64,000 nt of DNA, from contig NZ_KE150486.1 in assembly GCF_000411555.1 (NCBI RefSeq), positions 1,054,001-1,118,000 of the forward strand, given 5' to 3'. Positions 34,065-42,416 of the stretch are shown here, piece by piece. This DNA is from Atopobium sp. oral taxon 199 str. F0494 (lineage in GTDB: Bacteria; Actinomycetota; Coriobacteriia; Coriobacteriales; Atopobiaceae). The position numbers were made by a program, and so were the translations under genes. The notes beneath the pieces were generated by a model. It searched no databases and had not been told where the DNA came from. It was given only the letters and a program-made list of their open reading frames with translations. How positions within the stretch are numbered: position 1 is the stretch's first letter; each line of letters begins with the position of its first letter.

Positions 34065-35024
34065 CTACTTACTTGCCTCGTCAAACTCATCCTTAAAGGA
34101 AGAAAACATCTTTCCCATACGGCCCAGCTGTTTGCCGAAGCTCTTTGCCACGTCGTCGGGAGCTTCTTTCTTACTCGGCTTGTGCGCTTTCGGAGCGTAA
34201 GTCTTAACAGGTTCTTCAGACACATCGCCATCAAGGCTCTTCTCGGCAGCAGGAGCTTCAAGCGCGACAGCATCGACAGGCACCGGATCTGGCCGTGGCC
34301 CACCAGCATCATCGGACTCAGAGGCGTCTTCAAGAGCCCGCCTGGCTTTACCAATCATGCGTCCAAGCGAGCGTCCGCCCTTCACACTTGCGGCAGATAC
34401 CGCTTTTCCCGCCTTTCCAGCCAGCTCAGAGCCCTTGGCGGCAGCGGCGGCGTATCCCTCGCCTGCCTTACCGGCAAGACCACCGGAAAGCCCGGCGTTT
34501 TCCGCATCGGCCGTAAGAATCATTGAGTCATCGCGATACCCCAGCACCCACTCGGGCTCAATTACAAATGAGCCGATAAGAGCCGCCGCGGAAGACCCGC
34601 TGTCTACTAGGAAGGCATTGACGTCACCGGTAGCGGAGTCGAAATCCGCGGCGCTCACAAAACCGAGAACCTTTCCCGATTCGGTGACTGCCTGCATGCC
34701 ATGCCACATGATGCAGCGATCCCAGTCAAGCTCAAGTCTCGCAATCGCTTTTTTGTCCAGCGCCTCATCGGGGTCCGCCACCAAAAAACCCTTCTCAAAG
34801 GTTGAAAGCGCGTCAAAGGCAACGAACATATCGTCACGGTGAACCATACCTGCAATATCAGGACGCTTGACCATAACGCCCACTACACGCGGGTAGTCGG
34901 AATCAAACACCACCACATGAACGCGGCCGAGCTTTGAAAAGCGCTGAATTCCCTTTTTGCTGTCCTTCTTGCTTTGTTTTTTAGGGAGATAGACCTTGAC
35001 CCCGACCAGCTCAGATGACTTCAC
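34065..35024 (-). CDS. PRC-barrel domain protein with Ala/Lys-rich tail
   Basis: The 319-residue protein carries two PRC-barrel-like beta domains in residues 1-170 (ELVGVKVYLPKK, LGRVHVVVFD, then GKVLGFVSAADFD). A low-complexity helical region follows (about 175-235, many AGKAG and AAAKG units), then a charged C-terminus. PRC barrels commonly bind RNA or partner proteins; no enzyme motif is visible. It converges on the NRAMP-like gene. Its role is unknown, although the neighbouring MgtE-N protein also begins with a PRC-barrel-like segment. Confidence 0.65.
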   Translation of the reverse strand: MKSSELVGVKVYLPKKQSKKDSKKGIQRFSKLGRVHVVVFDSDYPRVVGVMVKRPDIAGMVHRDDMFVAFDALSTFEKGFLVADPDEALDKKAIARLELDWDRCIMWHGMQAVTESGKVLGFVSAADFDSATGDVNAFLVDSGSSAAALIGSFVIEPEWVLGYRDDSMILTADAENAGLSGGLAGKAGEGYAAAAAKGSELAGKAGKAVSAASVKGGRSLGRMIGKARRALEDASESDDAGGPRPDPVPVDAVALEAPAAEKSLDGDVSEEPVKTYAPKAHKPSKKEAPDDVAKSFGKQLGRMGKMFSSFKDEFDEASK

Positions 35025-35108
35025 ATGAAAACCTTTCCTATAGAAAACGGGGCGCTGCGAGCGTCCCGTTCAATACCGTACTGATAACCTGGCAGCCCAA
35101 GCGAACGT

Positions 35109-35546
35109 TTAGTGAACGTCAGGGTGCTCAGACGTCACCGTCTCAATAGTCACGCCCTCGGCCTCAGAGGGATGGGGAGTTGTATAGGACGTAACAGAAT
35201 CCGCGACAGCTTCAGCGTTATGCTGCACCTGTTCCGAAGCGGACGTCACGGCGTCAGACAGCGACTCACGCAGCTGATCCATACGCTCCCGAGCAAGGTC
35301 CACCTTGGCACGGAGTTCGTCGGTCTTTTGATCAACCACAGGGCGCACCTCACCAATGCGGTCACTCACGACGCGAGAAGTGCGCTCATATGAATCGAGT
35401 GCGGAATCCCAAGCATCATTGACAGCGTCAGCGGCCATTGCGCGGGTCTCGTCACCCGGACGCGGCGCAAGGAGCAGACCGGCAGCAGCGCCTGCCGCCG
35501 CACCAAAAATAGCACCGACTAAAAACCCAGCGGACTTCTTGCTCAT
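35109..35546 (-). CDS. YtxH-like membrane-associated protein
   Basis: The 145-residue protein has one glycine/alanine-rich transmembrane helix at the N-terminus (SAGFLVGAIFGAAAGAAAGL) followed by LLLAPRPGDETR, the YtxH hallmark. A long amphipathic coiled-coil region (about 45-125) follows. YtxH proteins are general-stress proteins of unknown mechanism. The ATG follows GGAGG. Confidence 0.8.
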   Translation of the reverse strand: MSKKSAGFLVGAIFGAAAGAAAGLLLAPRPGDETRAMAADAVNDAWDSALDSYERTSRVVSDRIGEVRPVVDQKTDELRAKVDLARERMDQLRESLSDAVTSASEQVQHNAEAVADSVTSYTTPHPSEAEGVTIETVTSEHPDVH

Positions 35547-35610
35547 AGGAACCTCCTATCGGGGCAGCGCGATTGCTGCTCTCCCTCCCAAACACAATGC
35601 CTTGGAGCGC

Positions 35611-36645
35611 CTATCGAACCGGTCGCGGCCTTGGCACGTTAATCATACTCCAGTCGTCTGGCAAATCGTCATCAAATGAATTGCGCTCATGCGCGTCAGA
35701 CTCATCGACCGAGGCCTTATCCTCTTCCGCATCTGAGGCGGCTGCGTCGGCGACATCAGCCGTACCTGCATCCTCGTCTTCTTCGACATACGGCTCGTGC
35801 GTTTCGGCAGGCGCTCCTCCATCGGACTGCTGATCGTCGTACCAATCGTCTTCCACGTAATCATCATCTTCGGAAGCGTCACGCGCATATTGGTCATCAT
35901 AAAATGAAGCGCCGGCGGAGGTGTCGTGACCCTCACGGTATGAAACGGAGTCGTCACTCCCATCCGCCTCATACTCATATGCTCCTGAAGCCTCATAATC
36001 GGCCTCTTCTGCCAGCTCCTTCTCGATAAACTCTTCAGCGACCTCAGCTACATCGTCCTTCTCGGCATAAGAGCCGTCAGAAGCGCCCTCATGCTGGCTT
36101 GCTTCTTCTGGCGCGTCTTCTAGCGTATCTTCTGAAGCGCTCTCTGGAGCATCTTCCAATTCGTCCTCGCCGTCAACGCTTTTAACGAGAGCCACCAGGC
36201 CCTGGACAATAGCGTCAACGTTGGGCTTGGGATCCTCGCCGCCAGCATATGCCCAGTCCAAAATCCACGCCGCGCTGGAAAGAGCTCCCGCTACCAACAC
36301 GTCGTCGGGACATGCCAGGCTCACCTCAAACAGGCGGAGACTGTTATCAAGTGTCGTAGTGCGGCCGGAAGCAATATCGCCGGCGCGGTTGGTAAGGGCG
36401 AGCAGCTCAACGGTTACATGCTCAAGCAGATGAGCCACTTCCGTGTCACGAACAACATCACCGAACTGTGGAGCCGCATCTCCAAGACAGACGTGCTTCT
36501 CGACACCCGGAATGAGATCGACAACACGCCTGGTTCCCAGCGCGTCATCAGAGGTCATCAGCGGCGCGTCATCCGACAACTGTATGGTGGCGTCAAGGAC
36601 TTTTGGTCCAATGACAACTTTTTTGATGTGAATTAACCCTGCCAT
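35611..36645 (-). CDS. Orphan cyanophycin-synthetase N-domain-like protein with acidic tail
   Basis: The 344-residue protein has two parts. Residues 1-140 resemble the N-terminal domain of cyanophycin synthetase CphA: VVDLIPGVEKH, then HLLEHVTVELLAL at 72-84 and SGRTTT. His72, Glu75 and His76 form an HxxEH inverted zinc motif with Glu80 behind it. In CphA this domain was reported to hold a hidden peptidase-like site that makes primers. The ATP-grasp and Mur-ligase domains of CphA are absent. Residues 155-330 are strongly acidic (Asp, Glu, Ser, Ala) and look disordered. Its function is unknown. Confidence 0.65.
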   Translation of the reverse strand: MAGLIHIKKVVIGPKVLDATIQLSDDAPLMTSDDALGTRRVVDLIPGVEKHVCLGDAAPQFGDVVRDTEVAHLLEHVTVELLALTNRAGDIASGRTTTLDNSLRLFEVSLACPDDVLVAGALSSAAWILDWAYAGGEDPKPNVDAIVQGLVALVKSVDGEDELEDAPESASEDTLEDAPEEASQHEGASDGSYAEKDDVAEVAEEFIEKELAEEADYEASGAYEYEADGSDDSVSYREGHDTSAGASFYDDQYARDASEDDDYVEDDWYDDQQSDGGAPAETHEPYVEEDEDAGTADVADAAASDAEEDKASVDESDAHERNSFDDDLPDDWSMINVPRPRPVR

Positions 36646-36701
36646 GCTTCGTCCTCTTCCTGTTCAAGCGAAAGGATTCCTTACGCACTGTTCTTGTCTC
36701 G

Positions 36702-36788
36702 CTTCACGCGCTCACGCTTTGGCTTCACGCTCACGCTTCACACCCACGCCTTGGTTTCACGCTCACACTTTAGCTTCACGCGCTCATC
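36702..36788. repeat. Imperfect CTTCACGC-type tandem repeat
   Basis: Four degenerate units beginning CTTCACGC or TTTCACGC start at about 36702, 36723, 36755 and 36774, and three of the four are spaced by 19-21 bases. The run lies between the CNNM gene and the acidic protein gene. On the minus strand it reads as GCGTGAAG units, close to the GTGAAGCG near 7590. No gene is visible in the 190-bp gap. Confidence 0.6.
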
Positions 36789-36836
36789 ATATTGTAGTAA
36801 AAAAGAGTGCTTCGCTGCTGGAATGTCCGCTAGCGG

Positions 36837-38174
36837 TCATGATTCCCCAGTCTCTTCATGAGATTTCTCGTCTTTTTGGCATTGCTCGGGCACCTCTGGA
36901 GCCGTTACCCGCAAAAGCGACAGCCTGCGCCGACGCATCATCTGCACACGGAACTGCCATCCGTCTTTCTCAAAGGTATCCCCCGGCCGCGGCAACCGGT
37001 CCGCAAGCTCAAGCACAAAGCCCGCAATGGTCTCATACTCCTCGGAATCCTCGACAGGCCATCCGAGTTCCAAAGCATCATCAAGCGAGAAGCGACCGTC
37101 TACCAGCCACTCTCTGTCGCTTAGCTGCGTCAGGTATTTGTTGTCGGGATCAAACTCATCGGCAATCTCACCGACAATCTCCTCGACAATGTCCTCGACG
37201 GTAATGGCGCCGGCAGTGCCGCCGTACTCGTCTACCACAATGACCATCTGATCACGAGAAGACTGCATCTCGGAAAGAAGCGGGATGATGTCTTTAGTGT
37301 CCGGAATATAGTCTGCCGCGCGGACGTACTGCGCGATGCGCTTCTCGCCAGCGTTTTCCTCAAGCATGGGCTCAATAATGTCTTTGATGTGCGCGATGCC
37401 CACAATGCGGTCAACGTTATCGTGATAGATGGGTATGCGCGAATAGCCGGTCTTACGCATAACCGCCAGAACTTCCGACAGCGTTGAGGTGTCTTCCATG
37501 GTGGTCAGGTCAACCCGCGGCACCATGACCTCACGAGCAACCGTATCGCCCATGTCGATAACCTCGTGAATCATCGACTTTTCTTCTTCGGTCAGCTCAT
37601 CGGAATCCTTGACGATGTAGCGAAGCTCTTCCTCGGAGAAGTCCTGGTGATCCTCGTTCACGTCAACACCCAAAAGTTTTGCGATGCCGTTAGCAGACGC
37701 CGAGTTCAAAAAGACAATCGGCTTTGCCAGCATCATGAAAAAGCGGATAGGACCCACAACCGCCTTGGAGACATTTTCGGCGTTGGAAAGGGCAATCTGC
37801 TTGGGCACCAGCTCTCCGATGACCGTTGAGAAATAAGAGAGTACCAAGGTGATAATGACCACTGCCGTAGGGTGCGAGAAGTTTGCAGGCATGCCTATGC
37901 TTGTCAGCCAGCTGCCAAAGGGAGTGGAAAGGCTTGTTGCCGCAAACGCAGACGACGCGAAACCGACCAGCGTGATGGCTACCTGAATCGTCGCCAGAAA
38001 CGAGCCGGAGTTATTAGTCAGGTCAAGCACTGCCTGAGCACGCTCGTCACCTTCCTCCGCCTCAGGTTCAAGCGAGGTTCTTCTCGCGCTCACAACCGCC
38101 ATTTCGGAAGCCGAAAAATAGCCGTTTGCCAAGGTCAAAAGCAGTGTCACTAAAATACTTAACGCTACGTCCAT
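36837..38174 (-). CDS. CNNM/CorC-type hemolysin-family membrane protein
   Basis: The 445-residue protein has a DUF21/CNNM transmembrane domain (residues 1-190, four helices; TLANGYFSASEMAVVSARRT) and a CBS pair (about 205-330: MVPRVDLTTMEDTSTLSEVL, then VIVVDEYGGTAGAITVEDI). The C-terminal CorC_HlyC domain runs from about 345-425. CNNM proteins export Mg2+ or support Mg2+ and Co2+ resistance. Lying 3 kb from the MgtE-N and NRAMP-like genes, it fits a magnesium-handling neighbourhood. Confidence 0.88.
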   Translation of the reverse strand: MDVALSILVTLLLTLANGYFSASEMAVVSARRTSLEPEAEEGDERAQAVLDLTNNSGSFLATIQVAITLVGFASSAFAATSLSTPFGSWLTSIGMPANFSHPTAVVIITLVLSYFSTVIGELVPKQIALSNAENVSKAVVGPIRFFMMLAKPIVFLNSASANGIAKLLGVDVNEDHQDFSEEELRYIVKDSDELTEEEKSMIHEVIDMGDTVAREVMVPRVDLTTMEDTSTLSEVLAVMRKTGYSRIPIYHDNVDRIVGIAHIKDIIEPMLEENAGEKRIAQYVRAADYIPDTKDIIPLLSEMQSSRDQMVIVVDEYGGTAGAITVEDIVEEIVGEIADEFDPDNKYLTQLSDREWLVDGRFSLDDALELGWPVEDSEEYETIAGFVLELADRLPRPGDTFEKDGWQFRVQMMRRRRLSLLRVTAPEVPEQCQKDEKSHEETGES

Positions 38175-38205
38175 CTAAGGTATGGGCACCTGCCTAGTCG
38201 AAGTT

Positions 38206-38243
38206 AAAAAGCCACGTAGACATTGTACGTCTACGCAGCTTTT
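38206..38243 (-). terminator. Intrinsic terminator after the flavodiiron gene
   Basis: The arms AAAAGC and CGTAGAC on one side and GTCTACG and GCTTTT on the other pair around a seven-base loop with a two-base internal mismatch. On the minus strand TTTTT follows. It ends transcription of the flavodiiron gene before the CNNM gene. Just upstream, GCACGGT occurs three times at 38294, 38324 and 38339, within short repeats carrying GCTAA. Confidence 0.8.
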
Positions 38244-38359
38244 GCGTGTACATTCTGCGCACACATTCTTTATAAAAGCGTAACCAACTAAAGGCACGGT
38301 CGCTAAACACCGGCTAGCTAAACGCACGGTAGCTAAGTGCACGGTCGGCTAGCGCATGC

Positions 38360-39550
38360 CTAGTCTACGAGTTTCTCGACCTGCGCACGAACGTCCGCAA
38401 GATCCTCTTCAGAAGGCAGCCAACCGATGGTATACGCCTTGCCATGAGGCATCATAAACCCGGCTTTTTCCAGCTCTTCCTCGACCATCTTAGGGCCAAG
38501 GGGAGCCCAGCCGTAGGATCCGAAGGCAAAGCCGACGCGGTGGTCGTTTTGAGGCGAGAGACCCGTCATGTAGGTCAAAAAGCCGCTCACCGTAGGCAAA
38601 AACTTGGAGTTCAACGTAGGCGAACCAACACACACATACTTGGCGTCAAGGAAGTGATACATGACGTTGGAGATGTGCGTTTCTTTAAGGTCGCAAAGCT
38701 GTACAGGAATACCGTGCGCGAGAAAACCGTCTACCAAAGCACGCGCCATCTTATCGGTAGATCCCCACATAGAGTCGTACACGACCAGCGCTTTTTCTTT
38801 GAGCTTGCCTGAGGTCCACTCCTCATAGCAGTCGATGATGTCTTTGATATGAGAGCGCCAGGCAACGCCATGAGCCGGCGCGATGATGTCGATATTTTCC
38901 AGCCCCAGCTTCTTTACCGCACCCACCGCAGCGTCCGCCTGGCGGCTATACGGCAGCACGATATTGGCGTAGTATTTGCGCGCCTGCTTCATAACCTCGC
39001 AGTAGTCGCCCTCGTCATCAAAGCGTGTGGACGAAGCGAAGTGCTGGCCAAACGCATCGTTTGAGAAGAGGATCTTGTCGGCATCGGAATAGGTGACCAT
39101 GTTGTCGGGCCAGTGCACCATTGGCGTCTGTACAAAATGGAGGGTACGTTTGCCAATGCTCAGAGTATCCCCCGTCTTTACACCGTTGACCTCAAGATCT
39201 TTACCGTAAAAGGCCTTGAGCTCCTTGACACCCTGAGGCGTGGAGGCATAGACAGCAGCGTTCGGCGCGGCTTTAAGAACGGCCGGCAGTGAACTTGAAT
39301 GATCCATTTCGATATGGTTGCACACCACAACGTCAATCTTTGACGGGTCAATGATGCTTTGGATACGCTGCATAAGCTCGTCTGTCATGGTGTACTTGAC
39401 AGTGTCGATGAGCGTGATCTTCTCGTCTAGGATAAGATACGCGTTATATGTGATGCCTTGCTCGGTGGTATAGCCGTGGAACTCTCGTGCGTTCCAGTCA
39501 ATAGCGCCAACGGCGTAGACGTCTGGTTTTATCTGCACTGCGCTCAACAT
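38360..39550 (-). CDS. fprA: Flavodiiron protein (A-type flavoprotein)
   Basis: The 396-residue enzyme has an N-terminal metallo-beta-lactamase-like di-iron domain with NHIEMDHS at about 78-85 (His, Glu, Asp and His ligands), and the later VHWPDNMV and PAHGVAWR. A C-terminal flavodoxin domain follows from about 250 (ALVVYDSMWGSTDKMARAL). It reduces O2 to water, or NO to N2O, protecting anaerobes. ATG 39550, five bases from GGAGG, is chosen over a longer frame that would extend through repeats. Confidence 0.93.
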   Translation of the reverse strand: MLSAVQIKPDVYAVGAIDWNAREFHGYTTEQGITYNAYLILDEKITLIDTVKYTMTDELMQRIQSIIDPSKIDVVVCNHIEMDHSSSLPAVLKAAPNAAVYASTPQGVKELKAFYGKDLEVNGVKTGDTLSIGKRTLHFVQTPMVHWPDNMVTYSDADKILFSNDAFGQHFASSTRFDDEGDYCEVMKQARKYYANIVLPYSRQADAAVGAVKKLGLENIDIIAPAHGVAWRSHIKDIIDCYEEWTSGKLKEKALVVYDSMWGSTDKMARALVDGFLAHGIPVQLCDLKETHISNVMYHFLDAKYVCVGSPTLNSKFLPTVSGFLTYMTGLSPQNDHRVGFAFGSYGWAPLGPKMVEEELEKAGFMMPHGKAYTIGWLPSEEDLADVRAQVEKLVD

Positions 39551-39572
39551 ACGATCCTCCGTGGTTTTAGGT

Positions 39573-39850
39573 GATTGGTCCTGGTCAAGCTGGTTGCGGC
39601 TTGGTTGCGGCTGGGCCGGGCTGGTTGAAGCTAATCCAGACTGGTCCAAGCTGGGCAAAGCTGACCAAAGCGCTTTTACTAGTATGAGCATAGCATTTGA
39701 TAGACAATTACGAGGGAGCGATTTCGAGACTATCTGGAGGCGATTCCAAAAAAGGGCATGAGTTGTGATATGAAATCTCCTAATAAGGGTGACAGTTGTG
39801 ATAAATACTCCTAAAAATTCTAGGAGTTGTGCAGTAACTTCATCACAACT
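39573..39850. promoter_or_regulatory. Repeat-rich region upstream of the flavodiiron gene
   Basis: The 447-base stretch 39551-39997 has no gene. Positions 39573-39665 are a degenerate run of CTGGTYRAGCTGG-like units. Then AGTTGTGAT occurs at 39761-39769 and 39794-39802, AGTTGTGC at 39825, and the inverted copy ATCACAACT at 39842-39850. ACTCCTA (39807-39813) pairs with TAGGAGT (39821-39827). The repeated TTGTGA halves look like regulator sites, such as Rex or a CRP/FNR-type protein, for the redox gene fprA. Confidence 0.4.
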
Positions 39851-39858
39851 CATACACT

Positions 39859-39978
39859 TTTTTGGAGTGACTCACGCTCTTCTCGAGTAACCCATGTCCT
39901 CCCGGCATAGCCCGCGCTCTTCTCGAGTAACCCACGTCCTTCCGGCATAGCCAACATCCTTCTCGAGTAACCCACGCC
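39859..39978. repeat. 20-bp tandem repeat array (six units)
   Basis: Six 20-bp units run from 39859 to 39978. Units 2, 4 and 6 (starting 39879, 39919, 39959) read CTTCTCGAGTAACCCA plus a variable end. Units 3 and 5 (39899, 39939) are a related CTYCCGGCATAGCC form. The array therefore also has a strict 40-bp period. The three strong units contain TCGAGAAG on the minus strand, one base off the common octamer. It lies just past the 3' end of dxs. Confidence 0.85.
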
Positions 39979-39997
39979 CTTTCCAAGGCTTCACGCA

Positions 39998-41758
39998 CTA
40001 GCGCTGTAAAGCGGCGCGAACGTCAGCGACAATAAGCTCCGGCTCAAGGCGATTTTCCCGCAGCAGCTCATCCGCTTTGAAGCGATCGTAGAAACCCTTC
40101 TTGATGCCGTAGTTAAGCACGCGTTTATCGGAGCCGCCGAAGTAGGAGGAAAGAGTCTGGCCCCAACCGCCTTCCAGCTGACCGTCTTCGAGCGTTACAA
40201 AGATGTCGTGATTGACGGCCAGGTTGTCGAGCAGTTCTGTGTCAAGACCGGATGCAAAAAGAGGATTCACGAGAGTTACTTCAAAGCCGAGAGACCCGCG
40301 GAGCATGTCCGCGACCTTCTCGCCCATGCCAAAGAAACTGCCCAAGGCGAAAATCGCTACCTTGGAACCGCGGCGCGCTACCTCAGAGCGCACGTCGTCG
40401 TAAGACTTACGAACGGGACCTGTAGCGTGGTGGACAGGGCCTCCCGGAACCTGGATAAAGACCGGACGTTTCTCCTGGTTAAGACCCCAATTAAGCATAG
40501 AAAGATACTCTTCTGCATTTGTTGGCGCAAGATAGGTAATGTTTGGAATATGGGCAATCATCGGAATCGTACAAAGTGACGCGTGCGTCACATCACTCAT
40601 GCCCCACACCGAGCCGGAATTGCCTACGATTACCGCAGGATTGCTGTTGACCGCAAGATCTTGACTCAGCTGATCATATACGCGCTGTTGAAAGGTGGTT
40701 GAGGAACCCCATACCGCATGAGCCCCGGCATGAGCGGCTCCCGAAGCGATTGCCACAGCCGTTTCTTCCGCAATGCCCACGTCAAGATAGTGTCGGCCCA
40801 GGCGCTTGCGCCGTTCAGGCGACATGCCCAATGCGCCCGGAACCGCCGAAGCGATAACCAAAAGGTTCTCGTCCGTCTCAGCGCGCTCAAGCAGGTACTC
40901 GCCGGCAAGATTGGCATACGACTCAGAAGCGGAACCACTGCTCAGGCTCTGACCTGTAGCAATATCAAACGGACCATGCCAATGCCACGCTTCCTCGTCT
41001 TTGAGCGCAGGCTCATATCCCTTGCCCTTGAGCGTGTTGATATGCACCACTACCGGGTGGTTGCTGTCTTTGACCTGCTTAAATGCGGCGATAAGAGCCT
41101 CGGTGTTGTTGCCTTCATTGACATAGAGGTAATCGAGCCCCATAGACTTGAAGAGGTTGTTGGGCGCAGCGCCATTGGATTCGCGCAGCTCCCTGAACTG
41201 ATCGTACATACCACCGTGATTTTCGGCAATGGAGCGCTGGTTGTCGTTGAAAACGATTATGAAGTTTGAATCAAGTTCGCCCGCCACATTCAGACCTTCA
41301 AGCGCTTCTCCGCCAGACATCGAGCCATCTCCGATTACAGCGATGATGTTTTCGTGACCACCGCGCAAATCGCGAGCTTTCGCAAGGCCGAGCGCCAGGC
41401 TGATAGATGTAGACGTGTGTCCAATCTTAAAGAGGTCGTGCGGTGTTTCCGCAGGATCGGTATAGGGAGACACGTCATCGTAGTGCGCCTGGTCGACAAA
41501 GGCTTCCTTGCGCCCGGTCAGCATCTTATGCGGATACGTTTGATGAGAAACGTCATAGACAATGTGATCACGCGGAGAATCAAATACGGTGTGGAGCGCA
41601 ACGGTAGCTTCCACCATACCAAAGTTGGGGCCAAAGTGACCACCATGCTTTGAGGCTCTGGTCAACAGCGCCGAGCGAATCTCATCGACAAGGCCTTGTC
41701 GACCTGCCGCGTCAAGTGCTTTAACATCTTCAGGACCGTCGATCTTCTCGAGATACAT
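39998..41758 (-). CDS. dxs: 1-deoxy-D-xylulose-5-phosphate synthase-like enzyme
   Basis: The 586-residue thiamine-diphosphate enzyme starts with the DXS block FGPNFGMVEATVALH and DVSHQTYPHKMLTGR. The cofactor motif is VIGDGSMSGGEALEGLN, followed by KGKGYEPA and a C-terminal transketolase domain. DXS makes deoxyxylulose phosphate for the non-mevalonate isoprenoid pathway and for thiamine and pyridoxal. It is about 35-50 residues shorter than classical DXS, and HFGPNFG replaces the usual GHLGSSLG. It could therefore be a divergent DXS paralog. The ATG follows AAAGG. Confidence 0.82.
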   Translation of the reverse strand: MYLEKIDGPEDVKALDAAGRQGLVDEIRSALLTRASKHGGHFGPNFGMVEATVALHTVFDSPRDHIVYDVSHQTYPHKMLTGRKEAFVDQAHYDDVSPYTDPAETPHDLFKIGHTSTSISLALGLAKARDLRGGHENIIAVIGDGSMSGGEALEGLNVAGELDSNFIIVFNDNQRSIAENHGGMYDQFRELRESNGAAPNNLFKSMGLDYLYVNEGNNTEALIAAFKQVKDSNHPVVVHINTLKGKGYEPALKDEEAWHWHGPFDIATGQSLSSGSASESYANLAGEYLLERAETDENLLVIASAVPGALGMSPERRKRLGRHYLDVGIAEETAVAIASGAAHAGAHAVWGSSTTFQQRVYDQLSQDLAVNSNPAVIVGNSGSVWGMSDVTHASLCTIPMIAHIPNITYLAPTNAEEYLSMLNWGLNQEKRPVFIQVPGGPVHHATGPVRKSYDDVRSEVARRGSKVAIFALGSFFGMGEKVADMLRGSLGFEVTLVNPLFASGLDTELLDNLAVNHDIFVTLEDGQLEGGWGQTLSSYFGGSDKRVLNYGIKKGFYDRFKADELLRENRLEPELIVADVRAALQR

Positions 41759-41850
41759 GCGAAACCTTTCTATATGCTGGGATGCTAAAGGTTAGTACCC
41801 CGCACATGGACGCGCTATACGGAAGTCTTTCAGCAGTATCTGCAGCAATA

Positions 41851-42228
41851 TCAAAACCGCACTTCAAAATGGCGTTCATCAGCTATGGGAGCAAGTTCGC
41901 GCTTCTCGTCAATGCGATATGCAAGCGGACGGTGCGCGTAGGTTTTCGCAAATCCCTTAAACCAAAGGCCTATCTGCTCGTCCGTCCCTTGTAGTTCCAT
42001 AGATACGCTGCCGTCAAACTCGTTTCTCACCCAACCGGTGCAGCCCACGCGATCCGCTACTATCTGCGCCGTCCAGCGAAAACCGACGCCCTGGACTTCT
42101 CCGCAAAAGCGCAGCGCGAGCCTGCGTGTTCCCGGTTTGAGCCCCTGGTTGCCCAGCTGCTTGTCTGCGTCGCCATGAGGACCTTTATCTCTGTCTTTGC
42201 GTTGTCCAAAGCCCAATATGCCTGACAT
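41851..42228 (-). CDS. Acylphosphatase with N-terminal extension
   Basis: The ~125-residue product contains a full acylphosphatase domain in its last 90 residues: VQGVGFRW with the phosphate-binding Arg, GWVRNEFDGSV with the catalytic Asn, and the closing HFEVRF. It hydrolyses carboxyl-phosphate bonds of acyl phosphates. The first ~35 residues are basic and poorly conserved. The start is uncertain: ATG 42228 lacks a close ribosome site and an upstream in-frame start exists. Confidence 0.85.
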   Translation of the reverse strand: MSGILGFGQRKDRDKGPHGDADKQLGNQGLKPGTRRLALRFCGEVQGVGFRWTAQIVADRVGCTGWVRNEFDGSVSMELQGTDEQIGLWFKGFAKTYAHRPLAYRIDEKRELAPIADERHFEVRF

Positions 42229-42416
42229 GAGCGCATCCGTTCTCCGTGGTCTGTTCGGCTGCGGTGCCGTATAGGCATACCATATCACCAATCGCATGAG
42301 CTCTTAAGTCAAACTGCGTCTGGGTTGCCTCCGTCCAGTCCCCCGGGGGTGTTTTCATCCAGCCCTTAGGCAAACCGTTTTCACTCTCCAGGGGGCTGCA
42401 CGTTTCCAAATAACCT

